A DNA stretch of 64,000 nucleotides from Burkholderiales bacterium (GTDB taxonomy: Bacteria > Pseudomonadota > Gammaproteobacteria > Burkholderiales > SG8-41). The notes below the pieces were generated by a model that had not been told where the DNA came from, ran no database searches, and was given only the letters and a program-made list of their open reading frames with translations. The position numbers and the translations under genes were made by a program. How positions within the stretch are numbered: the first letter of the stretch is position 1; the number at the start of each line of letters is the position of its first letter. Below, piece by piece: positions 42,599-49,427 of the stretch. The stretch spans positions 310,001 through 374,000 of the forward strand of contig DATAJS010000009.1 in NCBI GenBank assembly GCA_036262035.1, given 5' to 3'.

Positions 42599-43153
42599 CT
42601 ATCGTGGACGCAGCTCGGCCAGCCGCGCGTTCGCGTCCTCGAACGCCTTGAGGGTGTGCGCGACGTCGTAGGGCTGCTCGACGTGCGTCGCCGCGTCCCA
42701 CTCGCTGCGCGCCGTGGCGAAGAAATCGCCGCCGTAGACGTGGATGGCGCTGGTGATGCTGTCGAGCGGGTTGCGCACGGCATGGATGATCGAAGCGCCG
42801 AGCGGCGCGGTGTCGCCGACCCCGAGCTCCCTGGTGCCGTGCTGCGCGAGCCCCTGCTCCGCGCGCCGGAAGAACGTGTTGAGCTCGGTGCCGCCGTAGA
42901 TCCCGATCACGGCCCACATGCGGTGATCGTGCGGCCGCATGAACATCTGCGGTCCCCACGAGAGGTTGAGGATCGTCAGGTCGTCGCCGCGATAGAGCGT
43001 CTCCACGCCTGAGCGCGTCGGCTCCCCCAGAGCACGGATGACCTGCGGCGGCTCGCTCACCGCGCGCGCGACGAGCTCGCGGATCTGCGCCTGCGCGTCG
43101 GCGCTTTTGATCGCCGCGCGGCAGTCCTCGATGAAGCGATCCCTGTCGAACAT
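42599..43153 (-). CDS. Cysteine-dioxygenase-like cupin enzyme, second copy
   Basis: A 184-residue cupin. The metal-binding motif is FMRPHDHRMWAVIGIYGGTELNTFF (H-D-H) with a third His in SIIHAVRNP; the late DSITSAIHVYGGDFF closely parallels the gene at 28695-29252. The two are related in fold and length but divergent in sequence, so they probably act on different thiols or related compounds. The gene lies between two intergenic repeats, which separates it from the Ldh2-family gene upstream and from the aldolase gene downstream. Confidence 0.78.
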   Translation of the reverse strand: MFDRDRFIEDCRAAIKSADAQAQIRELVARAVSEPPQVIRALGEPTRSGVETLYRGDDLTILNLSWGPQMFMRPHDHRMWAVIGIYGGTELNTFFRRAEQGLAQHGTRELGVGDTAPLGASIIHAVRNPLDSITSAIHVYGGDFFATARSEWDAATHVEQPYDVAHTLKAFEDANARLAELRPR

Positions 43154-43172
43154 GGCGCCCTCCGATCAATTG

Positions 43173-43226
43173 GGGTCAGAGTCGGATTTACGGTCAACCG
43201 CTTTGCTGAAAATCCGACTCTGACCC
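43173..43226. repeat. Long perfect hairpin with 17-bp arms (GGGTCAGAGTCGGATTT)
   Basis: GGGTCAGAGTCGGATTT at 43173-43189 is exactly complementary to AAATCCGACTCTGACCC at 43210-43226, with a 20-nt loop. This GTCAGAGTC-type hairpin is common among REP elements mobilised by RAYT-type transposases. It lies between the cupin gene start (43153) and the stop of the dehydrogenase gene (43232). Confidence 0.8.
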
Positions 43227-43231
43227 GGATT

Positions 43232-44212
43232 TTAACGGGCCTGGGCGAGCAGGCGTTCGTAGACGCGGTCGTCGACGGTGACGAACCCTTCCGCGAGCCG
43301 CGCCTTGCGGCGATGCAGGCTCCCGTCGCCCGGCACGCGCACCGGCGAACCGCTCGATTGCGGGCGGTTGGCCTGGATCGATCGTCTCAGCTCCGACACG
43401 CGCGACGTGAACTCGTCGCGGTCCATGAGCACGTGCGGATCGACGACCAGGAAGAACAATCCGTAGTTGCCCACGCCGTGGATCACCGGCGCACTGCCGG
43501 CGAGCACGCCCAGCGCCTGCACCGCGAGCGACAGCGCGCTGCCGCGCTGCCCGCCCCAGGCGAGGAAAGCCCCCTCGAGCGCGGCGGCGGGATCGAGCGT
43601 CGGCCGGCCTTGCGGATCGACCGCCACGCCCTGCGGCAGCGGCTCGCCCTTGGTGCGCGCGAGATCGACGTCACCCCATGTCATCGCGGAGGTGCCGATA
43701 TCGATCAGCAGCGGCTCGTCCTGGCTCGGGAACGCGATCGCGACAGGATTGGTCCCCATCAATCGGTCGATGCCGCCGAAAGGCGCGACGCGCGCGGTGG
43801 TGTTGGTCGTGTGCATCGCGACGAACCCCCGCCGGGCCGCACGCTCGACGTAATAAGCGAGCCGACCGCTGAACCACGTGTTGTGGGCGCCCACGACCGC
43901 GACGCCGCTTTCTTTCGCGATCTCCATCGCCTTGTCGATCGCATACAGCGAGACGACGTACGCCACGTTGTCGCCGCCGTCGATCACCGCCGAGCATTGC
44001 GTCTCGCGCACGATACGGATCTCGCCCGGCGGCGGCTTCTCCGAGAGCTCCGCGGCGAGCGCGAGCACGCGCGGGAGGCTCGAGAACTCGTGCCCGCAGA
44101 GGTTCGCGTCGACGAGATGGTCGGCGACGATGCGCGCGGCGATGGGCTTCATGCCCGCGCGCACGAGGCCGCGCACCGCGAGATCGGTCGCCTCCTCGAT
44201 CGAGAGCTTCAT
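43232..44212 (-). CDS. Ldh2/malate-L-lactate dehydrogenase family oxidoreductase
   Basis: A 326-residue NAD(P)-dependent dehydrogenase of the Ldh2 fold, which oxidises 2-hydroxyacids such as malate, lactate, sulfolactate or ureidoglycolate. The catalytic His is in ANLCGHEFSSLPRV, and the characteristic NTTARVAPFGGIDRLMGTNPVAIAFPSQDEPLLIDIGTSAMTWGDV stretch covers cofactor and substrate binding. The ATG at 44212 starts MKLSIEEATDLAVRGLVRAGM; the frame is open upstream as a shadow. It follows the TauD gene by 8 nt. Confidence 0.85.
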   Translation of the reverse strand: MKLSIEEATDLAVRGLVRAGMKPIAARIVADHLVDANLCGHEFSSLPRVLALAAELSEKPPPGEIRIVRETQCSAVIDGGDNVAYVVSLYAIDKAMEIAKESGVAVVGAHNTWFSGRLAYYVERAARRGFVAMHTTNTTARVAPFGGIDRLMGTNPVAIAFPSQDEPLLIDIGTSAMTWGDVDLARTKGEPLPQGVAVDPQGRPTLDPAAALEGAFLAWGGQRGSALSLAVQALGVLAGSAPVIHGVGNYGLFFLVVDPHVLMDRDEFTSRVSELRRSIQANRPQSSGSPVRVPGDGSLHRRKARLAEGFVTVDDRVYERLLAQAR

Positions 44213-44220
44213 CGAGCCTT

Positions 44221-45072
44221 TTACAAACCGTTGATCACGGTCGTCCGATGCATCAACCGCCGCAGCGGCAGCGCGTAATCGAACGTCGCCTTGTGCTGGG
44301 TCGAGCAGTCGTCCCACATCACCAGGTCGCCTTCCCGCCAGTTGTGGCGGTACTGGAACTCGGGTTTGGTGCAGTGGCTCGTGAGCTCCGCGATGAGCTG
44401 GCGGCTTTCGTCTTCGGGCAGCCCGATGATCTTCACCGTATAGCCCTCGCTCACGTACAGACACTTCTTCTTCGTCACCGGATGCACGCGCACGACCGGG
44501 TGGATCGCCTCCGGATCGGCCTTGATCGCGGCGGTGTACTCCTTCTTGCGGCCTTCGTTCAGCGTCTTCTGATGGCGGTAGATGATGCTCTGCAAAGCCT
44601 TCAGGCCTTCGAGGCGCTTCTTCATCGAGTCCGGCAGCGCGTCATACGCCGCGCTCATGCTGGCGAACGCCGTGTCGCCCAGCACACGGCCGTCCTGCAC
44701 CGGCACTTCGAGCGCGCGCAGAGCGGAGATCGCGTGCGGGTTCGCAAGATACGCACCGTCGGTGTGCCAGTAGATGCCCGCATCGTAGGCGCCGATGTAC
44801 TTGCCGTCCTCCATGATGTTGGAGACGACGAAGATCTCCGGATACGGGGCGCGGACCTGGTCGAACTTGAGCTTGCGCAGCTCGCCGAAGCGCTGGGAAA
44901 AGCGGATGTGATCTTCGTCGGAAAGCTGCCGGCCGCGAAAATACACGACCTGGTGCTCGTAGAACGCGTCGCGCACGGCGTTGAACGTCGCGTCGTCGAG
45001 CGGACGCGTGAGATCGACGCCCTCGATGCGCGCGCCGAGCGCGTCTCCGCTCGGGATGACTTCTATTGCCAC
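44221..45072 (-). CDS. TauD/TfdA-family Fe(II)/2-oxoglutarate dioxygenase
   Basis: A 283-residue oxygenase. Iron ligands are in WHTDGAY (His and Asp) and the late His of DDCSTQHKATFDY; the 2-oxoglutarate-binding Arg is in LRRLMHRTTV. The opening VIPSGDALGARIEGVDLTRPLDDATF is typical. TauD/TfdA enzymes cleave sulfonates, aryloxyacetates or other C-O/C-S substrates by hydroxylation. It heads a minus-strand cluster with a hydroxyacid dehydrogenase, which could further oxidise its product. It is divergent from a Bug gene. Confidence 0.9.
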   Translation of the reverse strand: MAIEVIPSGDALGARIEGVDLTRPLDDATFNAVRDAFYEHQVVYFRGRQLSDEDHIRFSQRFGELRKLKFDQVRAPYPEIFVVSNIMEDGKYIGAYDAGIYWHTDGAYLANPHAISALRALEVPVQDGRVLGDTAFASMSAAYDALPDSMKKRLEGLKALQSIIYRHQKTLNEGRKKEYTAAIKADPEAIHPVVRVHPVTKKKCLYVSEGYTVKIIGLPEDESRQLIAELTSHCTKPEFQYRHNWREGDLVMWDDCSTQHKATFDYALPLRRLMHRTTVINGL

Positions 45073-45088
45073 TGGGGACCCTCCGGTA

Positions 45089-45113
45089 GCGCAGGCGCCC
45101 TCGCCTGCAGCCG
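45089..45113. repeat. Hairpin repeat GCGCAGGCGCC-TCGCCTGCAGCCG, copy 1
   Basis: Twenty-five nt, GCGCAGGCGCCCTCGCCTGC followed by AGCCG, forming a hairpin of GCAGGCG and CGCCTGC. It sits between the TauD start and the Bug gene. A copy that differs at one base (63025-63049) has become the 3' end of a coding sequence. Confidence 0.72.
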
Positions 45114-45149
45114 TTTGCTGATTATCGGTCTAAACTTAGCATATAAAGG

Positions 45150-45182
45150 AGCGCCGCCAGGCGTATAAGCGCGCCGTTGCGC
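45150..45182. repeat. Short intergenic repeat (AGCGCCGCCAGGCG family), copy 2
   Basis: AGCGCCGCCAGGCGTATAAG followed by CGCGCCGTTGCGC, near-identical to 26288-26323. A further hairpin (AGCGGCC-TTCA-GGCCGC) follows at about 45190, so the whole spacer between TauD and the Bug gene is built from mini-repeats. Confidence 0.65.
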
Positions 45183-45247
45183 GGGGAGTAGCGGCCTTCA
45201 GGCCGCGCCGACCGACGGCGTAGATTTTTCCGAGGAGGAGACTCATC

Positions 45248-46210
45248 ATGCGTATCGGACTGTGGGCGGCGCTCGCGTGTCTTGCCGCGTCGCCCGCCAT
45301 CGCTCAGCAGACCAAATACCCCGCCAAGCCCGTGCGCGTCATCGTCGGCTTCGCCGCAGGCGGGGCGGTCGACATTCCGATGCGCCTCATCGCGCAGCGC
45401 CTGGGCGAATCGTTCGGCACCGTCATCGTCGAGAATCGGCCCGGACACGACGGCATCGTCGCAGGCGACGTGGTGGCGAAGTCGCCGCCCGACGGCTACA
45501 CCTTCGTGTGCGTGAGCGCCGGACACGCGATGAACTCGGTGCTCCACGCGAAGACGCTGCCGTATCACCCGATCAACGATTTCTCGCCGGTCTCCATGAC
45601 GGCGACCGGCCCGTTGACGCTCGTGGTCAACCGCTCGCTGCCGGTGAAGGACCTGAAAGAGCTGATCGCGCTCGCGAAACGGCAGCCGGGCAAGCTCAAC
45701 TTCGCCTCGTCCGGCAGCGGCGGCACGATGCACCTCGCGGGCGAGCTGCTGAAGTCGATGGCCCACGTCAACATCGTGCACGTGCCGTACAAAGGCGGCG
45801 GGCCTGCGCTCACCGACGTGCTCGCCGGACAGATCGAGCTCACCTTCGTCGGCGCGCCGGCGGCGATGCCGCACATTCGCTCAGGCAAGCTGAGAGTGCT
45901 CGCGGTCAGCACCGCGAAGCGCGCCGCGGCGCTGCCCGAAGTACCGACCGTCGCCGAGCTCGGTTATCCGGGTTTCGAAGTCGCGACGTGGTACGGGCTG
46001 CTCGGTCCCGCGCGCGTGCCTTCGGCGATCGTCAACCAGCTCAGTTCCGAGGTGTCACGCACCGTGAACGCGAACGACGTGCGCGAGAAGCTGCTGGGAT
46101 TCGGCCTCGAGCCCGTGGGCAGCACGCCCGAGCAGTTCACCGAGCACATCAAGCGCGAGATCGCGCGCTGGACGCCGATCATCGCCAACGCGGGGATCAA
46201 GCCGGACTAG
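45248..46210 (+). CDS. TTT binding protein, Bug/TctC family
   Basis: A 320-residue receptor divergent from the TauD cluster. The ATG follows GAGGAGG; the leader ends SPAIAQQ. Loop 1 is VGFAAGGAVDIPMR, where Phe-Ala-Ala replaces Phe-Pro-Pro, and the Asn-Arg segment is ENRPGHDGIVAGDV. Loop 2 reads LNFASSGSGGTMHLAGELL. Placement suggests it captures a substrate of the TauD cluster. Its 3' end overlaps the small convergent DUF1801-like relic by 14 nt. Confidence 0.88.
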   Translation: MRIGLWAALACLAASPAIAQQTKYPAKPVRVIVGFAAGGAVDIPMRLIAQRLGESFGTVIVENRPGHDGIVAGDVVAKSPPDGYTFVCVSAGHAMNSVLHAKTLPYHPINDFSPVSMTATGPLTLVVNRSLPVKDLKELIALAKRQPGKLNFASSGSGGTMHLAGELLKSMAHVNIVHVPYKGGGPALTDVLAGQIELTFVGAPAAMPHIRSGKLRVLAVSTAKRAAALPEVPTVAELGYPGFEVATWYGLLGPARVPSAIVNQLSSEVSRTVNANDVREKLLGFGLEPVGSTPEQFTEHIKREIARWTPIIANAGIKPD

Positions 46211-46406
46211 GCGTTTTCCTCGTCGGTCGTTTCTCGACCGGGGACGTGTTCAAGATCACTGCGGCGCGAATCAGCGCCTTCAGCGCCTTTTCATCGATCT
46301 TCCGGGCTTCATGGAGGGCGAGCATCTCGCCGCGCCAGTCGCCCAGCTCTTCGATTCGCGAGTCGATGAGCTCAGGCGCGGACGCTTGCGGCGTGTTTTT
46401 TTTCAA
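46197..46406 (-). pseudogene. DUF1801-like protein with internal deletion
   Basis: The 69-residue frame starts with SAPELIDSRIEELGDWRGEMLA, the N-terminus of DUF1801 proteins, and jumps straight to KIDEKALKALIRAAVILNTS, their C-terminus. The usual intervening 55-65 residues are missing without a frame change, so the ancestral gene (about 130 codons) lost its middle. A product may still be made but should not fold as the family does. A lysine-rich tail follows. Confidence 0.6.
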
Positions 46407-46576
46407 GTTCGTTCCCCGATCGACAGACGATTTCCCACGAAGCGTACATCGGACGTATCATCGCGACCGCACGAAGCGGTGCAGGCGCGCGCTTTCGCAA
46501 GAACCGCGCCATGCGGCGATGATAGCCCGGCAACGCCGCTCCCGGGCCGGTACTCGCGGGCCCGGGCTATGTCGGA

Positions 46577-46918
46577 ATGGAACGGTATTCGATGGCAGGC
46601 AGCAAAGAACGCATACAGGACGCTCTACTCAACCAGTACAGGAAGCACGGCACGCGCATCCGGGTGGTTTTGCTCAACTCGGATGCCTTCGACGGCACGA
46701 TCGAATCGTTCGACGTCTATTCGATACGCCTGGCCTCGTCGGAACCGCTGCTGCTGCTCAAGACCAGCATCGCGATGATCGAGCCTGCGCCCAAGCACGG
46801 CAAAGTGCGGGCGCACGCGCCTCGCGTGCACACGACGCAGCACGGGACGCCGCCGGCGCGCACCGCTCCGGTGATCGAGCGCAAGCGCCGCCGCGTGGTG
46901 CTGCGCGACGATTCCTAA
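46577..46918 (+). CDS. Divergent Hfq-like RNA-binding protein
   Basis: A 113-residue protein whose first 75 residues fit the Sm fold of Hfq. IQDALLNQYRKHGTRIRVVLLNSDAFDGTIESFDVYSIRL matches Hfq Sm1 (QDPFLNxLRxxxxxVxxxLxNGxxxxGxIxSFDxFxIxL) in the GxIESFD core. Sm2 reads LLLLKTSIAMIEPA in place of the canonical YKHAISTV, so the proximal poly-U pocket His is gone. A basic tail of about 40 residues (HGKVRAHAPRVHTTQ, ERKRRRVVLRDDS) follows. The start is ATG at 46577 or at 46592. It is a candidate second Hfq, and a putative small-RNA locus lies 1.1 kb downstream. Confidence 0.72.
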   Translation: MERYSMAGSKERIQDALLNQYRKHGTRIRVVLLNSDAFDGTIESFDVYSIRLASSEPLLLLKTSIAMIEPAPKHGKVRAHAPRVHTTQHGTPPARTAPVIERKRRRVVLRDDS

Positions 46919-47910
46919 TAGCCGCGCGTCTCGTCGATGCGCCGCTCGAGGGGCTGTCCCGCGACGTAACGGTCCAGGTTGTCGACGAAGAAGCCCGCGA
47001 CGTCGGCGGGAATGACCGGACCGCTGACGTGCGGGGTGATCCTGACGCTGGCCATTTCCCACAGCGGACTTTCCGCCGGCAGCGGCTCGGTCTCGAACAC
47101 GTCCAGCGTCGCGCCCGCGATGCGTCTCTCGCGCAGCGCTTCGACCAGCGCGCGCTCGTCGAGCACAGCGCCGCGCGCGATGTTCACGAGGTAGGCGCTG
47201 CGCTTCATCGCCGCGAACAGCTTCGCATCGAAAAGACCGCGCGTCTCCTCGGTGAGGGGCAGCAGGACCACGAGCACGTCGCACGCTGCGACGAACGCTG
47301 CGAGCTCGCTGCGCCCGGCATAGACGCGCTCCACGCCCTGCACCGCGTCCGGCGTCCTGCGCCAGCCGATGACGCGCATGCCGTTGCGCGCCACGCCGGC
47401 CGCGACCGCCCGGCCGATGTCGCCGAGCCCGGCGATGCCCACGGTCAGGCCCTGCGCCAGTCCGTTGAGATAGAGAGTCCAGACCTTGGCGCGCTGCTGG
47501 CGCTCCGCGAGGTCGAAGCGCTGCGTATGGGCGTAGATCGCACCGAGCACGTATTCGACCATGCGCGGCGCGATGAGCGCGCCGTGACTGCGCGTGAGCG
47601 CGACACCCGGCGCATGCGGCTGACCGTAGACCACGTCCTCGACGCCGGCGCTGACCTTGTGGATCCACCTGAGCCGCGGCGCATGGCGAAAAGCGTCCGC
47701 GGGGAACCACCAGCCCATGAGGATCTCGGCCGAGCCGATCTCGGCATGGAACGCTTCGGGGGTGGCCGCCGCGGCGAGATTCGACCGGGGCCGCGCCGTG
47801 CGGATGAGAGCCGCGTACTCCTCGGCTTCGCCTGCGCGCGGCGAGTAGACGAGGATGCGCGGGCTTTCGCGGGGTGATGTCAAGGCGTCAGGCGATGCAG
47901 GCGTGGGCAT
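46915..47910 (-). CDS. D-2-hydroxyacid dehydrogenase family oxidoreductase
   Basis: A 331-residue NAD(P)-dependent enzyme. The Rossmann motif is VGIAGLGDIGRAVAAG, the catalytic Arg is in VNIARGAVLDE, the Glu in VFETEPLPAESPLW and the acid/base His in RITPHVSG. It resembles phosphoglycerate/glyoxylate-type reductases, but its substrate loop (GWWFPADAFRHAPRLRWIHKVSAGVED) is of the uncharacterised group. It is convergent to the Hfq-like gene, overlapping by 4 nt. The 3' part of the putative small RNA lies just upstream of its start. Confidence 0.85.
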   Translation of the reverse strand: MPTPASPDALTSPRESPRILVYSPRAGEAEEYAALIRTARPRSNLAAAATPEAFHAEIGSAEILMGWWFPADAFRHAPRLRWIHKVSAGVEDVVYGQPHAPGVALTRSHGALIAPRMVEYVLGAIYAHTQRFDLAERQQRAKVWTLYLNGLAQGLTVGIAGLGDIGRAVAAGVARNGMRVIGWRRTPDAVQGVERVYAGRSELAAFVAACDVLVVLLPLTEETRGLFDAKLFAAMKRSAYLVNIARGAVLDERALVEALRERRIAGATLDVFETEPLPAESPLWEMASVRITPHVSGPVIPADVAGFFVDNLDRYVAGQPLERRIDETRGY

Positions 47911-47955
47911 CCGCGAATCATACCGGCGGAGCTCCGAAAGGCTTTCGGCTGACCC

Positions 47956-47992
47956 AAAAGAAAAGACCCGGCCTGAATCGCTTCAGGCCGGG
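47956..47992 (-). terminator. Strong intrinsic terminator for the minus strand
   Basis: An 11-bp perfect stem (CCCGGCCTGAA/TTCAGGCCGGG, 47967-47992) with a 4-nt loop is followed on the minus strand by TCTTTTCTTTT. It ends the sigma/anti-sigma operon or the small transcript that starts within it. Confidence 0.85.
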
Positions 47993-48061
47993 CCAAGCAG
48001 AAGCCCCAAGGAAGGTAGAAGGGCTCCTGTCCGCCGTGTGATCCGGAATGATCCGGCACTA
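47956..48061 (-). ncRNA. Putative small RNA of about 105 nt driven by an ECF promoter
   Basis: A TGTAAG-N17-GGTCT promoter at 48068-48095 points into a 105-nt interval that ends at the T-rich terminator 47956-47992. The transcript would contain the direct repeat CCGGATCA-TT-CCGGATCA near its 5' end, an unpaired pyrimidine run (CCCTTCTACCTTCCTT) complementary to Shine-Dalgarno sequences, and the terminator hairpin. A 27-codon frame (MSSAGSFRITRR...) also begins at 48066 right after the -10 box. The promoter match and terminator are direct observations; the RNA itself is inferred. Confidence 0.5.
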
Positions 48062-48067
48062 CTCATG

Positions 48068-48095
48068 AGACCGGACTGCCCGGAGAAACCTTACA
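48068..48095 (-). promoter_or_regulatory. ECF-type promoter (TGTAAG-N17-GGTCT) at the end of the anti-sigma gene
   Basis: The stop codon TAA of the anti-sigma gene is part of the -35 box TGTAAG (48095-48090). Exactly 17 nt later comes GGTCT (48072-48068). The segment GGTCTCATGAG is also present at the sigma promoter (49330-49357). Confidence 0.65.
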
Positions 48096-48795
48096 CCCGC
48101 CCTTTCACGAAAAGCTTCTCGGTGCGCTTGGCGATCTTGGGCGACCCCGCGACGACGATGTAACCGCCGCTGCCGGCCGGGCTCACCAGCGCGGTCATGC
48201 GCCGGTCGGCGACCAGGGCGCGCGAGCCGACCGGGTAATCGGGCACCAGGATCACGCTCACCGGGCCGTCGGGCGTATCGAGCACGAGGTGGTCGCACTC
48301 GGTCTCGGGCATGTAGCAGCGCGCGGCATAGTCGACTTTGACGCCCTCCTGGCGCAGCGACAGTCCCAGGCGCTTCAAGCCTTCTTCCATCGCCACGGTG
48401 TCGACGCCGCGGGCTTCGTCGAGATAGGCGGGCTGCTGCTCCACCACCATCGCGATCGCCGCGACCGCGGGATGCGACGGACCGACCGCTTCCATCGGCG
48501 CGGACACCGCGTCCACGATTTGCGGACCGGCGAAGCCCATGAGCACCGAAGCGCCCAAAACGGCCGCCGCGGCGGCGTAAGGCCAGCGCGGCTTGGCGCG
48601 CTTGCCGTAGAGCACGCGGTCGGCGAGCCCCTGCGGCACGGGCACGAGCGCGGCTTCGGCGATCCGCGTGTCGAGCTCGTCGACGCGCAACGACAGCCGC
48701 GAGCACTCCGCACACTCGGCGAGATGGGCTTCCAGCTCGGCGCTACGCTCCCGCGGCGCCGCCAGCAGCGATCTTCTGGTTTCGAGGCAATTCAT
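48091..48795 (-). CDS. DUF3379-type anti-sigma factor
   Basis: A 234-residue membrane protein. The cytoplasmic N-terminus MNCLETRRSLLAAPRERSAELEAHLAECAECSRL carries the His-X3-Cys-X2-Cys zinc motif (HLAECAEC). A membrane helix follows at about 75-95 (AAAAAVLGASVLMGFAG), and the periplasmic domain contains a Cys pair (CYMPETEC) and the DUF3379-like VSVILVPDYPVGSRALVADRRMTALVSPAGSGGYIVVAG. The ATG overlaps the sigma stop by 4 nt. This pair should be controlled by envelope conditions. Confidence 0.85.
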   Translation of the reverse strand: MNCLETRRSLLAAPRERSAELEAHLAECAECSRLSLRVDELDTRIAEAALVPVPQGLADRVLYGKRAKPRWPYAAAAAVLGASVLMGFAGPQIVDAVSAPMEAVGPSHPAVAAIAMVVEQQPAYLDEARGVDTVAMEEGLKRLGLSLRQEGVKVDYAARCYMPETECDHLVLDTPDGPVSVILVPDYPVGSRALVADRRMTALVSPAGSGGYIVVAGSPKIAKRTEKLFVKGRV

Positions 48796-49328
48796 TTCGA
48801 CGACTCCCTTGCGGCCGCGCCGGGCTCCCGCCTCAGCGCCTGCCGCGCCCGGGTGAGCCGCGTCATCACGGCTCCCGGCGTAAGCTGCATCATCTGTGCG
48901 ATCTCTTCGCAGCTGAATCCTCCGACCACCTGCAGCAGCAGCGGCTCCCGGTACGACTCGGGCAGCGCGTGCAGCGCTTCGCGCATCTCCAGCTCGGCCG
49001 ACACGCTCGCCAGGCGCAGGTCCTCGATCGCGTCGAGGTCGGCGCCCTCTTCCACGTCCAGGCGCTTGCGCTCGTGCAGCCGCGCATTCTCGTTGCGCAG
49101 GATCGTGTACAGCCAGCTCTTCGCGGCACCCTGCTCGCGCAAGGCCGCGCGCGCGCCCCACGCACGGGCGAACGTCTCCTGCACCAGGTCCTCCGCGACG
49201 AAACGGTCGCGGCAGAGCCAGTACGCATAGCGATAAAGCTCGGCGGAGTACGCTCTGACGAGCGATTCGAAGCTTGGATTGCTCAACTCGGATTGACCTG
49301 CGGCCGGAAAGCGGCCGTCCTTGCTCAT
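48792..49328 (-). CDS. ECF RNA polymerase sigma factor
   Basis: A 178-residue sigma-70 family factor with region 2 (FESLVRAYSAELYRYAYWLCRDRFVAEDLVQETFARAW) and region 4 (LPESYREPLLLQVVGGFSCEEIAQMM through AVMTRLTRARQALRRE). The ATG at 49328 lies one base after the -10 box of its own promoter match, so if that promoter is used translation probably begins downstream, for example at the TTG at 49286 (L15), which precedes NPSFESLV. Regions 1.1 and 3 are missing. The first ECF factor of the window (15229-15828) belongs to another group. Confidence 0.9.
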   Translation of the reverse strand: MSKDGRFPAAGQSELSNPSFESLVRAYSAELYRYAYWLCRDRFVAEDLVQETFARAWGARAALREQGAAKSWLYTILRNENARLHERKRLDVEEGADLDAIEDLRLASVSAELEMREALHALPESYREPLLLQVVGGFSCEEIAQMMQLTPGAVMTRLTRARQALRREPGAAARESSK

Positions 49329-49329
49329 G

Positions 49330-49357
49330 AGACCCGGACGGGGCGGGAAAGCTTACA
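49330..49357 (-). promoter_or_regulatory. ECF-type promoter (TGTAAG-N17-GGTCT) for the sigma/anti-sigma operon
   Basis: TGTAAGCTTTC at the -35 side (49357 downward), 17-nt spacer, GGTCT (49334-49330). Its -35 box and that of the divergent promoter at 49368-49395 form the perfect inverted repeat AAGCTTACAC...GTGTAAGCTT at 49349-49376. Confidence 0.68.
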
Positions 49358-49367
49358 CGACCCGGTG

Positions 49368-49395
49368 TGTAAGCTTCGACCTCGGTCCCCGGTCT
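49368..49395 (+). promoter_or_regulatory. ECF-type promoter (TGTAAG-N17-GGTCT) for the OmpA-like lipoprotein
   Basis: TGTAAGCTTCG, exactly 17 nt between boxes, GGTCT at 49391-49395, 32 nt before the ATG at 49428. It is back to back with the sigma operon promoter, with 10 nt between the two -35 boxes. Confidence 0.7.
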
Positions 49396-49427
49396 TTTTC
49401 CCACAGGACATCGTCAGGAGATTCATA

